From: Candidatus Altarchaeales archaeon ex4484_2
GTDB taxonomy: Archaea; Altiarchaeota; Altiarchaeia; IMC4; QMZM01
NCBI GenBank assembly: GCA_002254565.1
Contig: NJEG01000004.1
Coordinates: forward strand, 1-37,860
Reading direction: 5' to 3'
DNA: 37,860 nucleotides
The notes below the pieces were generated by a model. The model was not told the origin of the DNA. It saw nothing but the letters and a program-made list of their open reading frames with translations, and made no database searches. Position numbers and translations under genes: made by a program. Positions 1-9,360 of the stretch are shown one piece after another (the first letter of the stretch is position 1; the number at the start of each line of letters is the position of its first letter).

Positions 1-2
1 TC

Positions 3-2900
3 GACAACAACGTAGTTGAGGGTGAAATAATAATCTCATCAATAGAGCCAATTCTACTCGTAGATGATGATGGGGGAGACTCATATGAAAGTTATTATGA
101 AGCTGCATTGAGGAACGAGAGCATACCCTACAAGAGATGGGATGTTGAAATTGGAGGCTCCCCCACTCACGCAGACCTCTCAAGCTACCCGATAACGATA
201 TGGTATACAGGAAATGAATCAGTAAACACATTAAACTCCACAGACCAAAGCAGTCTACAGAACTACCTCAACGACGGCAACCGCCTGTTTGTAACAGGAC
301 AATACATCGGCGAAGAGATAGGAAGCACAAGCTTTTATCAGAATTACTTGCATGCAACATACGTGCCTGCAAACAATGGAACCCACACTCTACAAGAGGA
401 TTCAGATGACCCCATAAGCCAAAGAATAGTTGAAATATCAAACACTGGTGGAGGAGATGATGGAGCAAACAATCAGGTATGGCTTAGAAGCATAGCTCCT
501 AACCTACCCTATGGTTCTGAAGTCTTCTATTACATACCCTCCGGGATAGCGGCCATAAAAGCAGATACGGGAACGTATAAAGTAGTGTATTTCGCCTTCG
601 GGTTTGAGGCAGTGAGCACCTCCGAAGACAGAGACACCCTAATGAACCGAACCTACCGCTGGCTGAATCCTGTAGGTCCGGAGGTGAACCTTGTTTCGCC
701 TGCAGACGGATGTAGAAATAAAAGCGTTAACATCACTTTCATCTGTAATGCCTCAGACCCGCTGGGGCTCTTAAATGCAAGCTTCTACTCGAATTTGAGT
801 GGAAATTGGAGTGACGGCACAGCATACTCTATAAGTGGAAAAACATATCAAATTTCCATTAATGAAACCAATATTTCAGACGGCAGCTACAAATGGAACT
901 GCCTCTTCTGCGACAATATGTCAGAAAACTGCGAGTTTGCACCCGCAAACTACACTTTCACCGTGGACACCCTACTGTCCATCAACATCATCTCCCCGGT
1001 AAACACAACCTATGGTAACAGCTCAGTCGCCCTGAACGTCTCAACCAACGAAGACGCCAACTGCAGTTATTCACTAAACGGCGCCGCCAACAAACCACTC
1101 TACAATATGAGCAACTCTGGCTCTGCCACAATAAACGGAATAGAAGGCAGAAATAATGTAACAGTATACTGCATAGACGTTGCAGGAAATATTAACTCAT
1201 CCACCGCACAATTCCGGATAGATGAAGACCCGCCAAGCATAGTAGTATACTCACCCGCTCCAGGTCCAACCGATAATCAATCGATCACATTCAATTGGAG
1301 CGTAACAGACAACATAGACACCCACATAGACTGTAACCTCACCATAAACGGGGTTGTTAATAAAAGCGTTAACATGCTAAATGGCACCTCACACAACCTC
1401 ACCCTTGATTTCATAGACGGAGTCTACAGCTGGAACCTGACCTGCTGGGATAATGCCTTTAACATAAACACCAGCGCAACCCGGCAACTCAAGATAGACA
1501 CAAGACCACCGAACATAACATCATACAGCATAAACCCACAGATAGTAATCAACGGCAGCCAGGTGGAGATAAACATGAACTCAACAGACAATAACCCAGA
1601 CAATAAATGGATTAACATAACACACAACCCTTCCTGGACCAACACACCACCCTGTAACTTCACCGCAAACCAGTCAGGCAGATACAACGTAACATTCCAC
1701 GCCAACGACACACTAGGACATGAATCCAACATATCAAGTTATTTCATAGCAGCCCCCTCACTGGAATTCAATACCACTATAAGAGACCGAAACCGGAGCG
1801 GACTAAACAGCACACTAACCATATACTATGGAAACAACATCATACAATCCAACAACTCACTGGATGGGAACTTCAGCCTGCAGGTACCAGACCACGTGTT
1901 TGATTTAATGATCCAGGGACTCAATAACTCCCTGACGGTGCTGCTGAGAGACATAAACCTCAGCGCAGACAACAACCGAAACCTTAGCTTGGACCGAATA
2001 GAAGGATACCTTGGCTTCCTTAGAGTGTATGCCATAGGATCACAGTATAATGTAAGCAACGCAACACTCAACATAAGTTATAATGAAACACAATGCAATG
2101 AAGACCATCTAGGAGTCTACAAGTGCAGCAACTGGAACTTCTCCGGCAGAGTGTGTGTTAGCATCTGGATTGATGTATCAGGTAATGCCACACAGGACCC
2201 CAACCTCGACCTCTTCACCGTCGAAGTTCATGAGTTCTCAGCCTACGCCATAAAACAGGAACCCTACTGCGGAGACGGAAACAAAGACGATGGAGAACAA
2301 TGCGATGGCTCAGATTTCGGCGGAGTGAGCTGCAAAAGCTACGGGTTCGATAAGGGAACGCTGAGCTGCACGGCATCATGCACCATCTCCACAGGCAACT
2401 GCGACTACAACACAGGAGGAGGAGGAGGCTCATCTGGTGGAAGCAGCTCAGGACGCGGTGGGGGAGCGCTCACCGTACAGGCGGAAAGCTGCTTCGATGG
2501 ATTACTGAACCAAAACGAGGAAGGCATAGACTGCGGGGGACCGTGCCAGCCCTGTGCCAGCTGCACGGACGGGATACTTAACCAGGGAGAGCAGGGAATA
2601 GACTGCGGAGGGCCGTGCCCGCCCTGCGAAACAGCAACAACCACCTCAACGACAAAAACAACCACCTCAACGCAAACAACCGCAACAAGCACCAGCGCAA
2701 CCACAACACTGGAAGGCACCAGCATCCAGGAAATCACAACCAGCACCCTCACAGAAGAAAATAATGGAGGGGACATGAAACAGTTACTGATTGCCTTAAA
2801 CATAATACTCCTATTGATTGCTGCCGCACTATACATCCACCACGAAAAAAACAAACCCGGTGGAATCAGCCTAAGGGAAAAAATAATGAGAAAGGGATAG
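3..2900 (+). CDS. Large cell-surface protein with Ig-like repeats, Cys-rich modules, Thr-rich stalk and C-terminal membrane anchor (5' partial)
   Basis: The reading frame is open from base 3, so the true N-terminus lies outside the window; a TTG at 108 is not a credible start. The visible N-terminal part (ILLVDDDGG...YYEAAL...WDV) resembles a domain often appended to secreted peptidases, but no catalytic motif is visible here. Next come several beta-rich Ig-like repeats with the pattern VYSPAPGPTDNQSITFNWSV and CxDNxxN. Then comes a CGDGNKDDGEQCDG disulfide module, a Gly/Ser hinge, and two tandem CxDGxxNQxExGIDCGGPCxPC repeats. A Thr-rich stretch and one membrane helix (QLLIALNIILLLIAAALYI) with a basic tail end the protein. 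I count about fifty N-x-S/T sequons, which suggests heavy N-glycosylation. It is probably an exported adhesin or envelope protein. The stop is one base from that of the convergent propeller gene. Confidence 0.85.
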   Translation, partial: DNNVVEGEIIISSIEPILLVDDDGGDSYESYYEAALRNESIPYKRWDVEIGGSPTHADLSSYPITIWYTGNESVNTLNSTDQSSLQNYLNDGNRLFVTGQYIGEEIGSTSFYQNYLHATYVPANNGTHTLQEDSDDPISQRIVEISNTGGGDDGANNQVWLRSIAPNLPYGSEVFYYIPSGIAAIKADTGTYKVVYFAFGFEAVSTSEDRDTLMNRTYRWLNPVGPEVNLVSPADGCRNKSVNITFICNASDPLGLLNASFYSNLSGNWSDGTAYSISGKTYQISINETNISDGSYKWNCLFCDNMSENCEFAPANYTFTVDTLLSINIISPVNTTYGNSSVALNVSTNEDANCSYSLNGAANKPLYNMSNSGSATINGIEGRNNVTVYCIDVAGNINSSTAQFRIDEDPPSIVVYSPAPGPTDNQSITFNWSVTDNIDTHIDCNLTINGVVNKSVNMLNGTSHNLTLDFIDGVYSWNLTCWDNAFNINTSATRQLKIDTRPPNITSYSINPQIVINGSQVEINMNSTDNNPDNKWINITHNPSWTNTPPCNFTANQSGRYNVTFHANDTLGHESNISSYFIAAPSLEFNTTIRDRNRSGLNSTLTIYYGNNIIQSNNSLDGNFSLQVPDHVFDLMIQGLNNSLTVLLRDINLSADNNRNLSLDRIEGYLGFLRVYAIGSQYNVSNATLNISYNETQCNEDHLGVYKCSNWNFSGRVCVSIWIDVSGNATQDPNLDLFTVEVHEFSAYAIKQEPYCGDGNKDDGEQCDGSDFGGVSCKSYGFDKGTLSCTASCTISTGNCDYNTGGGGGSSGGSSSGRGGGALTVQAESCFDGLLNQNEEGIDCGGPCQPCASCTDGILNQGEQGIDCGGPCPPCETATTTSTTKTTTSTQTTATSTSATTTLEGTSIQEITTSTLTEENNGGDMKQLLIALNIILLLIAAALYIHHEKNKPGGISLREKIMRKG

Positions 2901-2901
2901 T

Positions 2902-4428
2902 CTAGCTACCTCTTCCCTTAACGATAATGACGGCAACGGCAGCAATCACTAATACCGCTAACACCAGCAGAATCAATAGGTTATCGCCGCCGGATGGTGC
3001 ACTCGACTGACAGGGTAATGTTGTTGACGGATTTGATGCTGTATCCCCTAAAGTGGATGAGGTAACTGTTAATGTCGTCGAGGTTGATGTTGTCGTGGAA
3101 GGCTTGATTTTTGCTGTGATATCCTCCAACAGTTTCTCACATTTTGTGGGATTCTCTTCGCACTCACCCACCCCAAAAGAGTTCTTTATATCCAACGCCT
3201 CCTCGATACACTCCAGGGCCTCATCGTATTCCCCCTTCTGGAACAGGTCTCCAGCATCAGAGCACAGCATGTAAGACTTCTCCCTGGATATATAGATCAT
3301 CCGGGGCTTGAACAGGTAGAGGGTATTATCTAAGGCCCCAACAAGGAGGTCGTTTAATCCATCCCCCTCCAGGTCACTGACCCTCAGCTGGCTGACCCTC
3401 ATGTAGGGCTTGTATTCCCACTGTTTGTTGCCCTCCACATCAAAAACATTAACTACATCAGAGCCCGCTATTATCTCCAGGTTACCGTCCAGGTCAAGAT
3501 CTCCTGTGGTCACATCATTCGTCTGCCTGACAGAATCCCGGGACCAGAGGATTTCACCCTCATTATCCAAGAGATATACCTTCTCGAATGCCCCGACAAC
3601 AACCTCATTTTTGCCGTCGTTGTCCACGTCAGAGACCTTAACCGCTTCAGATACACATTCAGGGTTGAAATTCCATAGAAGGTTTCCTTCGCCATCTAAT
3701 GCATACACTGATGAAGTTGATGATACAACGAAATCCGAAACCCCATCATTGTCTAAGTCACCCACCTCTAGATCAGTGGCCTCACCGTCTACCTTGTAAC
3801 TCCAAAGGACTACGCCTTCGCTGTCGAACATTTTAACTGATTTACCGGCTGCTACTATAATCTCAGAGCTTCCATCAGAGTTGAAGTCAGCCATAGAGAA
3901 ATCAGGCGGATGCGTTCCTCCAACGGTCTGCTGCCATATAACCTTAGAGTTCCTGTTCAAAACAAGAAGGTCGCTTGTCCTGATTGACTGGGAAGCGATT
4001 ATGATATCCACGAATCCGTCGCCGTCTAAGTCCCCGCTAGATATTCTGCGTATGTTGTTTTGTGTGATGTACTTGAACAACAGACTACCATTGGTTTTGG
4101 TGACATAAATGGTTCGGCCCCCTCCAAACAACAGCTCAGGTACTCCATCATTATCTAAGTCAGCTGCGTGAACCGCCTCCACACCCACAATAGTCTGGAT
4201 ATTCCAAACCATAGAGCCCGTGTGATTTATTAGGTATCCGAATCCGTCGTTGTAGAATCCTGCAACAATCTCCTTGAAGCCGTCGCCGTCAACATCCAGG
4301 ACCAGCATGTCCACGTTCCCGCCCTTGGCGAGATACCGCCAGTCAAGGGTTATGTAATCCTTATAGAATGCGCATACAGTTGATGTTAGGAGGATAACTC
4401 CTATTAAAGCAATAAATCCCTTTTTCAT
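2902..4428 (-). CDS. Membrane-anchored FG-GAP/VCBS beta-propeller surface protein
   Basis: This 508-residue protein has a signal peptide (MKKGFIALIGVILLTSTVCA) and then eight Asp-rich repeats of about 43 residues (DVDGDGFKEIV, DLDNDGVPELL, DLDGDGFVDII, DFNSDGSSEII, DLDNDGVSDFV, DVDNDGKNEVV, DLDLDGNLEII, DLEGDGLNDLL) at roughly residues 45, 90, 133, 181, 224, 267, 310 and 352. This is the integrin-alpha-like calcium-binding propeller pattern. Each repeat pairs with a PQQ-like strand such as xxWxY or LLW. A TPR-like helical segment with several Cys (GDLFQKGEYDEALECIEEAL) follows, then a Thr/Ser stalk and a C-terminal membrane helix. The architecture indicates an externally displayed, membrane-tethered propeller, with ligand unknown. 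It is divergent from fumarase alpha with only 29 bases between the two starts. Confidence 0.9.
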   Translation of the reverse strand: MKKGFIALIGVILLTSTVCAFYKDYITLDWRYLAKGGNVDMLVLDVDGDGFKEIVAGFYNDGFGYLINHTGSMVWNIQTIVGVEAVHAADLDNDGVPELLFGGGRTIYVTKTNGSLLFKYITQNNIRRISSGDLDGDGFVDIIIASQSIRTSDLLVLNRNSKVIWQQTVGGTHPPDFSMADFNSDGSSEIIVAAGKSVKMFDSEGVVLWSYKVDGEATDLEVGDLDNDGVSDFVVSSTSSVYALDGEGNLLWNFNPECVSEAVKVSDVDNDGKNEVVVGAFEKVYLLDNEGEILWSRDSVRQTNDVTTGDLDLDGNLEIIAGSDVVNVFDVEGNKQWEYKPYMRVSQLRVSDLEGDGLNDLLVGALDNTLYLFKPRMIYISREKSYMLCSDAGDLFQKGEYDEALECIEEALDIKNSFGVGECEENPTKCEKLLEDITAKIKPSTTTSTSTTLTVTSSTLGDTASNPSTTLPCQSSAPSGGDNLLILLVLAVLVIAAVAVIIVKGRGS

Positions 4429-4432
4429 AATA

Positions 4433-4442
4433 CTAATATAGA
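4433..4442 (+). promoter_or_regulatory. TATA-like element for fumarase alpha (likely leaderless transcript)
   Basis: The sequence CTAATATAGA begins about 25 bases before the ATG at 4458. In archaea transcription usually starts about 22-27 bases downstream of the TATA box, so the transcript would start at or near the ATG. The whole divergent spacer is 29 bases, so this AT-rich block may also serve the opposite gene. Assigned by position and composition only. Confidence 0.45.
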
Positions 4443-4457
4443 ATATCTACATTAAAT

Positions 4458-5294
4458 ATGGATGGAGAGATACTATCTGAGGCTCTTTTCGAGCTGATAA
4501 GGAGGGCAGTGGTTGATTTACCTGGGGATGTTGAGTTAGCGCTTAGGGAAGCCAGAGATAACGAGAAAAATGAGAGAGCAAAAACCATTTTAGGTAGTAT
4601 ACTGGAGAATGTTGAGTTAGCTAGGAGGGAGTCCACGCCAATCTGCCAGGATACGGGGGTTTTGGTTTTCTACGTGAGATATGGTACGGTCTTGGATAAG
4701 AAGCTTGTGGATGAGTCCATAATCAAGGCGGTTCAGAAAGCAACCGGGGAGAATCTTTTGAGGCCTAACATAGTACACCCCCTGACCCGGGTAAACAGCA
4801 ACGATAATACTGGAGTGGAGGCTCCCATAGTATACTATGAGCGCGTTAAGGGAATGGATTACCTTGAGGTAACAGTTCTGCCCAAAGGAGCTGGTTCCGA
4901 GAACACCTCAACGCTTGGGATGCTGGACCCTGCCAGGGGCGTTGAGGGTGTGGAGGATTTCATAGTGGATTCTATAAAGAAGGCTGGCGGGAAGCCATGC
5001 CCACCCACTGTGGTGGGAGTGGGTATCGGGGGTTCATCAGATAAGGCTATGTATCTTGCCAAGAAAGCCCTGTTGAGGGATATCGGCTCCCGTAACCCGG
5101 ATAAGGAATACAGCGACCTTGAGAAGAGACTCTATGGGAGAATTAACGAACTCGGAATCGGACCCATGGGAGTTGGAGGAGACACCACATGCCTGGCAGT
5201 CCACGTGGAGGATGCCGACTGCCATACGGCCTCGCTGCCTGTTGCAGTCAACCCCCAGTGCTGGGCTGCTAGGAAGGCAGAAGCCAGAGTATAG
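4458..5294 (+). CDS. fumA: Fumarate hydratase class I, alpha subunit (N-terminal domain)
   Basis: This 278-residue subunit belongs to the two-subunit class I [4Fe-4S] fumarase, which interconverts fumarate and malate. It has the three family cysteine contexts: CQDTGVLVFYVRYG near residue 61, CPPTVVGVGIGG near residue 177, and GGDTTCLAVHVEDADCHTAS near the end. The length is normal for the stand-alone alpha subunit. The partner beta subunit is not adjacent but lies on the same strand from 9397, after four opposite-strand genes. L(+)-tartrate dehydratase alpha is the main alternative because the two share the fold. The neighbouring flavin/Fe-S redox genes do not settle the substrate, but fumarase is the default call in archaea. 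Confidence 0.9.
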   Translation: MDGEILSEALFELIRRAVVDLPGDVELALREARDNEKNERAKTILGSILENVELARRESTPICQDTGVLVFYVRYGTVLDKKLVDESIIKAVQKATGENLLRPNIVHPLTRVNSNDNTGVEAPIVYYERVKGMDYLEVTVLPKGAGSENTSTLGMLDPARGVEGVEDFIVDSIKKAGGKPCPPTVVGVGIGGSSDKAMYLAKKALLRDIGSRNPDKEYSDLEKRLYGRINELGIGPMGVGGDTTCLAVHVEDADCHTASLPVAVNPQCWAARKAEARV

Positions 5295-5312
5295 AAGGAG
5301 GAGATAATGTTT

Positions 5313-6245
5313 CTATGAATTCCTCTTCTTTTTTGCTTTCGTTATTATCTCATCAAGTTTATCGAAGGTGTAGTTATCCCACCTCTTCCACTTGGTGGGG
5401 CCGTTTTTCTCATATCCCTCAAGGACCATGGGCTTCTTCCCTGAGTCCTCAGCAGCCGTCAGGACATTCTTCCCCAGCTCCTCAGCCCTCTTGTAGACTT
5501 CATAATAGATTTCCCTGAACCTGTAGTCCCTCAGGAGGTGGTGGTCCAGGATATATTTCTCGCAGTTTGTTTTCTCCAGAATCAATATCATATTCTCCAG
5601 TGCAGACTTCAGGTCCTCATGGGAGGCCACATAACCCAGTAGATAAGAGGGGAATCCGTCCATCACCAGGATATCAGGGCGTTGCTCTATTATTGCCTCA
5701 GCCTGTTCCCTCATACAAACGCCGCTTAAATCGGATGTGTATAGGAAGCGTTTATCGTTGTCTGTGATCTCCACCATCAGGACATAACCCAATTTTGTGT
5801 TTTTTTTGCCGTGCCACATGGCCTCAGACAGCCAGACGATGGTCTCGCTGCCTATGATAAAAAGGTGGTCATCCCCGTAGCCTATTCCATCAATCTCCCC
5901 GGCTATGTATTTCATCAACTCAGCCCCCCTCTGGCGTTGGCTCTTGTTTATGTTCTTCACAGGATCCTTCACGATAAGCTTCTTATCCCGGTAGAAGTCT
6001 ATATCCAAAAGATAGTGGTCGTAGTGGTAGTGTGAGATAAGAATGAACTCGCTCCTCTGGCAGGACTTTCTTATCCTGTTGTGGTATCGCTCCACCAGCT
6101 TCTCCTTTCTCTCCTCGGGCAGGGGAAAGGAGCCGGTTTCTATAGCGACCCCGGGGTCTATTGTTAATATGGTGTCCTTAGTCTTCACTTGGGTGCACAT
6201 GCTCTTAACACCGAAGGAGTCATACGCGATATACTTGACTTTCAT
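5313..6245 (-). CDS. UPF0282 family metallo-beta-lactamase-fold hydrolase
   Basis: This 310-residue protein has a metallo-beta-lactamase core. The metal motif is SHYHYDHY (HxHxDH) near residue 92. It is followed by an ExMWHGKK segment, TSDLSGV, a DILVMDGFPSYLLGY block and ILDHHLLRDYRFRE. This arrangement matches the archaeal UPF0282 family (MJ1629-like), whose substrate is not established. It is soluble, with no signal peptide. It precedes the DUF1667/FAD operon on the same strand by a short gap but is read after it, so it could be the last gene of that transcript (28-base gap). The family assignment is confident; I give no reaction. Confidence 0.88.
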   Translation of the reverse strand: MKVKYIAYDSFGVKSMCTQVKTKDTILTIDPGVAIETGSFPLPEERKEKLVERYHNRIRKSCQRSEFILISHYHYDHYLLDIDFYRDKKLIVKDPVKNINKSQRQRGAELMKYIAGEIDGIGYGDDHLFIIGSETIVWLSEAMWHGKKNTKLGYVLMVEITDNDKRFLYTSDLSGVCMREQAEAIIEQRPDILVMDGFPSYLLGYVASHEDLKSALENMILILEKTNCEKYILDHHLLRDYRFREIYYEVYKRAEELGKNVLTAAEDSGKKPMVLEGYEKNGPTKWKRWDNYTFDKLDEIITKAKKKRNS

Positions 6246-6273
6246 ACAATTATAGATTAAGAGAAACCTTTAA

Positions 6274-6660
6274 TTAATTGTTTTCCTTTTCATCCGATAA
6301 AACGTTTTTTGTGGCTACAATCTCAACCCCGGTACCGGCTACATTCTCAACCAGGATGTCACCGGCCTTAACCGGAGCCTTAACCCGCACCCCGGCGAGG
6401 GCGTCCATGACGTCCATAATCCGTTCCCTGGGAATCTCTTTTGCAGACTTAACGCTCACCAAGGGAATCACCCCACCAGACACCTCTATTGTGGAGGCTA
6501 TGTTTCTCTCGGGAGACAAAAGCTCCTTCCGCACATAATCAATGCCTCTAGGGCACAGGTTTCCCTGAATGCTTTTTATTTCATCCCCGTCCAGGTGCAC
6601 CTCCATCTCACAGCTGTTCGGGCACACGATACAGACCAGCTTCTCCACCCTCTCACTCAT
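6274..6660 (-). CDS. DUF1667 Fe-S protein, small subunit of GlpA-like redox complex
   Basis: This 128-residue protein starts MSERVEKLVCIVCPNSCEME and has a CxxCxxxC...C arrangement (CIVCPNSC and CPRG) typical of DUF1667, probably binding an Fe-S cluster. A C-terminal half rich in Val/Ile has the run VRVKAPVKAGDILVENVAGTG. It overlaps the end of the upstream FAD gene by eight bases, so translation is probably coupled. DUF1667 proteins are known to occur with a GlpA-like FAD/BFD protein and an FAD-NAD(P) oxidoreductase, as here, and are thought to be the third component of that dehydrogenase. The role as electron-transfer subunit is inferred. Confidence 0.85.
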   Translation of the reverse strand: MSERVEKLVCIVCPNSCEMEVHLDGDEIKSIQGNLCPRGIDYVRKELLSPERNIASTIEVSGGVIPLVSVKSAKEIPRERIMDVMDALAGVRVKAPVKAGDILVENVAGTGVEIVATKNVLSDEKENN

Positions 6661-7894
6661 CTTCCAAGGAAACCTCCAAATCCATTACACCATCCAAGTT
6701 AATGTCCCCCAGACTCAATTTTATCATCTCAGCAGGGTTAACCCTCGCCAGGGGAACCTCCCCCAGCACCTTTTTTCCTCTGTAGACAATCTTCTTATTT
6801 CTACCGGGACAGTTAACCCGCAGAAACAATTCAGCATTAGATTGGTGACTTATCCTGTTTGGCACAACGTATCTCACACCGGAACCCGGTTTAACCCTGA
6901 CACAGCATTCACTCCACCCGACTCCCTTCACGTATTCAGCTGCCTTGGAGCCGGCATTCTCCGCCTCCACAGTAACCCAGTCCACCAAATCATGCACCTG
7001 CAACACATTACCGCAGGCGAAAACACCAGCAAGAGAGGTCTGCATGTTCTCGTCCACCAGAGGCCCCCCGGTGAGAGGATTCAATACAATACCCGCACCC
7101 CGGGAAAGCTCGTTTTCCGGAATCAAGCCAACAGACAGGAGAAGCGTGTCACAACCAATCTCTCTTTCCGTCCCCTTAACCGGGTTCCAGCCATCATCCA
7201 CCTCCGCTATGCTAACAGACTCCACCCTCCCCAAACCCTTAATCCCGGTGACAGTATGCCCCAGATAGAGGGGTATGTCATAGTCCACAAGACACTGCCT
7301 GACATTCCTGGGCAACCCGGAGCTGTAGGGCAACACCTCAACCACCCCGTGGACTCTAGCCCCCTCCAGGGCCAGCCTCCTGGCCATAATCAACCCGATA
7401 TCCCCTGAGCCGAGTATGAGCACATCCTTTCCCACCATATAATTTTGGAGGTTGATGAAGTTCTGGGCGCATCCTGCGGTATAGATGCCAGCCGGTCTGC
7501 TGCCGGGTACGGCAATATTCCCCCTCGTCCGCTCCCTGCAGCCCATAGCCAGAACCACCGCCCCAGCTTTTAGATTCATCAAACCAGCAGGTGATGCTAC
7601 CAGAACCCTCCTATCCGGCGAGAGATTTAAGACCATGCTGTCGGTTAAATACTTTATCCCGGAATCAAGTATTTTGTTAATATATCTCTGGGCGTATTCC
7701 GGACCCGTTAAGGCTTCACCAAATACCTCTATCCCGAAACCTTCATGGATGCACTGATCCAGTATCCCCCCCAGTCGGTGATTCCTCTCCACTATAAGGA
7801 TATCTTCCACACCCTTCTCTTTCGCCGCTAACGCAGCAGCTAAACCTGCAGGCCCTCCTCCGATGACAACCAAATCAACCCTTCTGGTCTTCAT
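6653..7894 (-). CDS. FAD/NAD(P)-dependent oxidoreductase, middle subunit of GlpA-like redox complex
   Basis: This 413-residue protein has an N-terminal FAD Rossmann motif (VVIGGGPAGLAAALAAKEKG). A second nucleotide-binding motif follows (DVLILGSGDIGLIMARRLALEG), then the closing FAD motif (TSLAGVFACGNVLQVHDLVD). The redox CxxC of disulfide reductases is absent, so it is of the NoxA/HcnB-like pyridine nucleotide oxidoreductase type. An ATGA overlap with the preceding GlpA-like gene and an eight-base overlap with DUF1667 make a three-gene translational unit. The C-terminal tail has a few Cys (GWSECCVRV). It probably passes electrons from the flavin dehydrogenase subunit to NAD(P) or another carrier; the direction is not known. 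Confidence 0.85.
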   Translation of the reverse strand: MKTRRVDLVVIGGGPAGLAAALAAKEKGVEDILIVERNHRLGGILDQCIHEGFGIEVFGEALTGPEYAQRYINKILDSGIKYLTDSMVLNLSPDRRVLVASPAGLMNLKAGAVVLAMGCRERTRGNIAVPGSRPAGIYTAGCAQNFINLQNYMVGKDVLILGSGDIGLIMARRLALEGARVHGVVEVLPYSSGLPRNVRQCLVDYDIPLYLGHTVTGIKGLGRVESVSIAEVDDGWNPVKGTEREIGCDTLLLSVGLIPENELSRGAGIVLNPLTGGPLVDENMQTSLAGVFACGNVLQVHDLVDWVTVEAENAGSKAAEYVKGVGWSECCVRVKPGSGVRYVVPNRISHQSNAELFLRVNCPGRNKKIVYRGKKVLGEVPLARVNPAEMIKLSLGDINLDGVMDLEVSLEDE

Positions 7895-9351
7895 TTATTC
7901 CTCCGCAGGTCCTTGGTCCCGCCCACGAACATCCCTGAACCAAAACAAGAGAGCCGTATATTCTTCACTCCCTTTTCCTCATCCATCAACTCAACAATCT
8001 TCGGCCAGCAGAAGCCACCCTGGCACCGCCCCATAGAAGCCCTGCACCTGACCTTCACGGCATTCATGCTCCTAGCCCCCAGCGGATTATTTAAGGCGTC
8101 AAGGACTTCCTTCCTGGTTACTGTCTCGCACCTGCATACTATCTCCCCGTAACCAGGGTCCTTCCCTATCAGGGAGGCCTTTTCCTCATCAGATAGGGAG
8201 CTGAACCTCACAGGACCCTTACGTAAGGGATTAAAGTCCTTCTTTGGCCTTAACTCCTCTCTCCCACATATGAGATTTATAACCCGCTCTGCTATGGCCG
8301 GCGCAGCAGTCAAGCCCGGGCTCTCAATGCCCACCAGGTTGATGAAACCTTCATATTCCTCTCTCACAACGAAATCAGCCGTCTCCCCACTCCCCTCAGG
8401 AACCAGCTTCGGTCTTATGCCAGAAAAGCTGCGAATGAAATCCCCCCTCTTAAGAGAGGGAAGCATCTCACTGGCCTCAACGTAAAGCTGCTCCATAACA
8501 TCAGGTGTATTGCAGACGTCACAGACCTCCTGGATGTAGTCTGCAGAGGGCCCGAGCATTATATTACCGTCTACTGTTGGGGTCAGATGAACACCCAAGC
8601 CACCTGAGTCCTTCGGTGGTACTGGATAAACAAGCGTATTCAATAGATCCCCCACTCTCTTGTCCAAGATATGGTATTCACCCCTGCAGGGATAGATACG
8701 GTATCCGTCCACGCCAGCCATTGCCGATACCCGATCAGCATACAATCCCGCGCAGTTAATCAAGTACCTTGTTTCATAGACTCCTCCAGAAGTCTCCACC
8801 CCAAAAGACCCTTCCCCGGGATTGACTCCGGTAACCTGCGTGTTAAGCTTTATCTCTGCATCGTTCATTAATGCGTTCTCCGCTAACCCAATCGTCAGCT
8901 GGAATGGGTCCACTATGCCTGATGTCGGTGAATACAATGCCTTAACGGCCCCGATGTTGGGCTGTATTTTTTTTATCTCCTCCCTTCCAATAATCTTAAG
9001 CCCCCGGGTGCCGTTACGCTCCCCTCGCGCCCTGAGTTCCTCCAGGTAGGGTATCTCATCCTCCTTTTTCGCCACAACCAGTTTACCGGTCCGTATGTAT
9101 TCAGCACCAACCTCCTTGCAGAGGGTGGGGATCCTCTTATGGCCTTCAATGTTCAACTCAGCCTTCAGGGTATCTTGGGGGATATAGAATCCAGCGTGGA
9201 CTACTCCGGAATTCCTGCCTGAGGTTCCCATAGCAACATCGCATTCTTTTTCCAGAAGCAAAACCTTCGCATCGTACCTGGATAGCTCTCTGGCTATGCA
9301 ACAGCCGACCACTCCACCACCGACTATCAGGTAATCATATAAGCCGTCCAT
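7891..9351 (-). CDS. GlpA-like FAD-dependent dehydrogenase with C-terminal BFD [2Fe-2S] domain
   Basis: The preferred start is the ATG at 9351 (MDGLYDYLIVGGGVVGCCIA), which places the FAD motif at the N-terminus; an in-frame extension to 9405 adds only unconserved residues and overlaps the divergent gene. The body is a DAO-type flavin dehydrogenase (GTSGRNSGVVHAGFY, IVDPFQLTIGLAENA, GIESPGLTAAPAIAERV). The C-terminal part carries CxC...CxxxxCxxxxC-type cysteines (CRCETV, RCRASMGRCQGGFC) of a BFD-like [2Fe-2S] domain. With the two downstream genes it matches the GlpA/FAD-NAD/DUF1667 set. Glycerol-3-phosphate is the usual guess, but a 2-hydroxyacid (L-2-hydroxyglutarate oxidase-like) is also possible. 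No glycerol kinase or transporter is in the window. Confidence 0.85.
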   Translation of the reverse strand: MDGLYDYLIVGGGVVGCCIARELSRYDAKVLLLEKECDVAMGTSGRNSGVVHAGFYIPQDTLKAELNIEGHKRIPTLCKEVGAEYIRTGKLVVAKKEDEIPYLEELRARGERNGTRGLKIIGREEIKKIQPNIGAVKALYSPTSGIVDPFQLTIGLAENALMNDAEIKLNTQVTGVNPGEGSFGVETSGGVYETRYLINCAGLYADRVSAMAGVDGYRIYPCRGEYHILDKRVGDLLNTLVYPVPPKDSGGLGVHLTPTVDGNIMLGPSADYIQEVCDVCNTPDVMEQLYVEASEMLPSLKRGDFIRSFSGIRPKLVPEGSGETADFVVREEYEGFINLVGIESPGLTAAPAIAERVINLICGREELRPKKDFNPLRKGPVRFSSLSDEEKASLIGKDPGYGEIVCRCETVTRKEVLDALNNPLGARSMNAVKVRCRASMGRCQGGFCWPKIVELMDEEKGVKNIRLSCFGSGMFVGGTKDLRRNK

Positions 9352-9360
9352 TTTAGGGAG

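Noticed and set aside
6569-7408. A 279-residue plus-strand frame opposite the FAD/NAD oxidoreductase gene
   Set aside because: It is an antisense shadow of a clear FAD protein; its product has no domain and composition of a complement frame.
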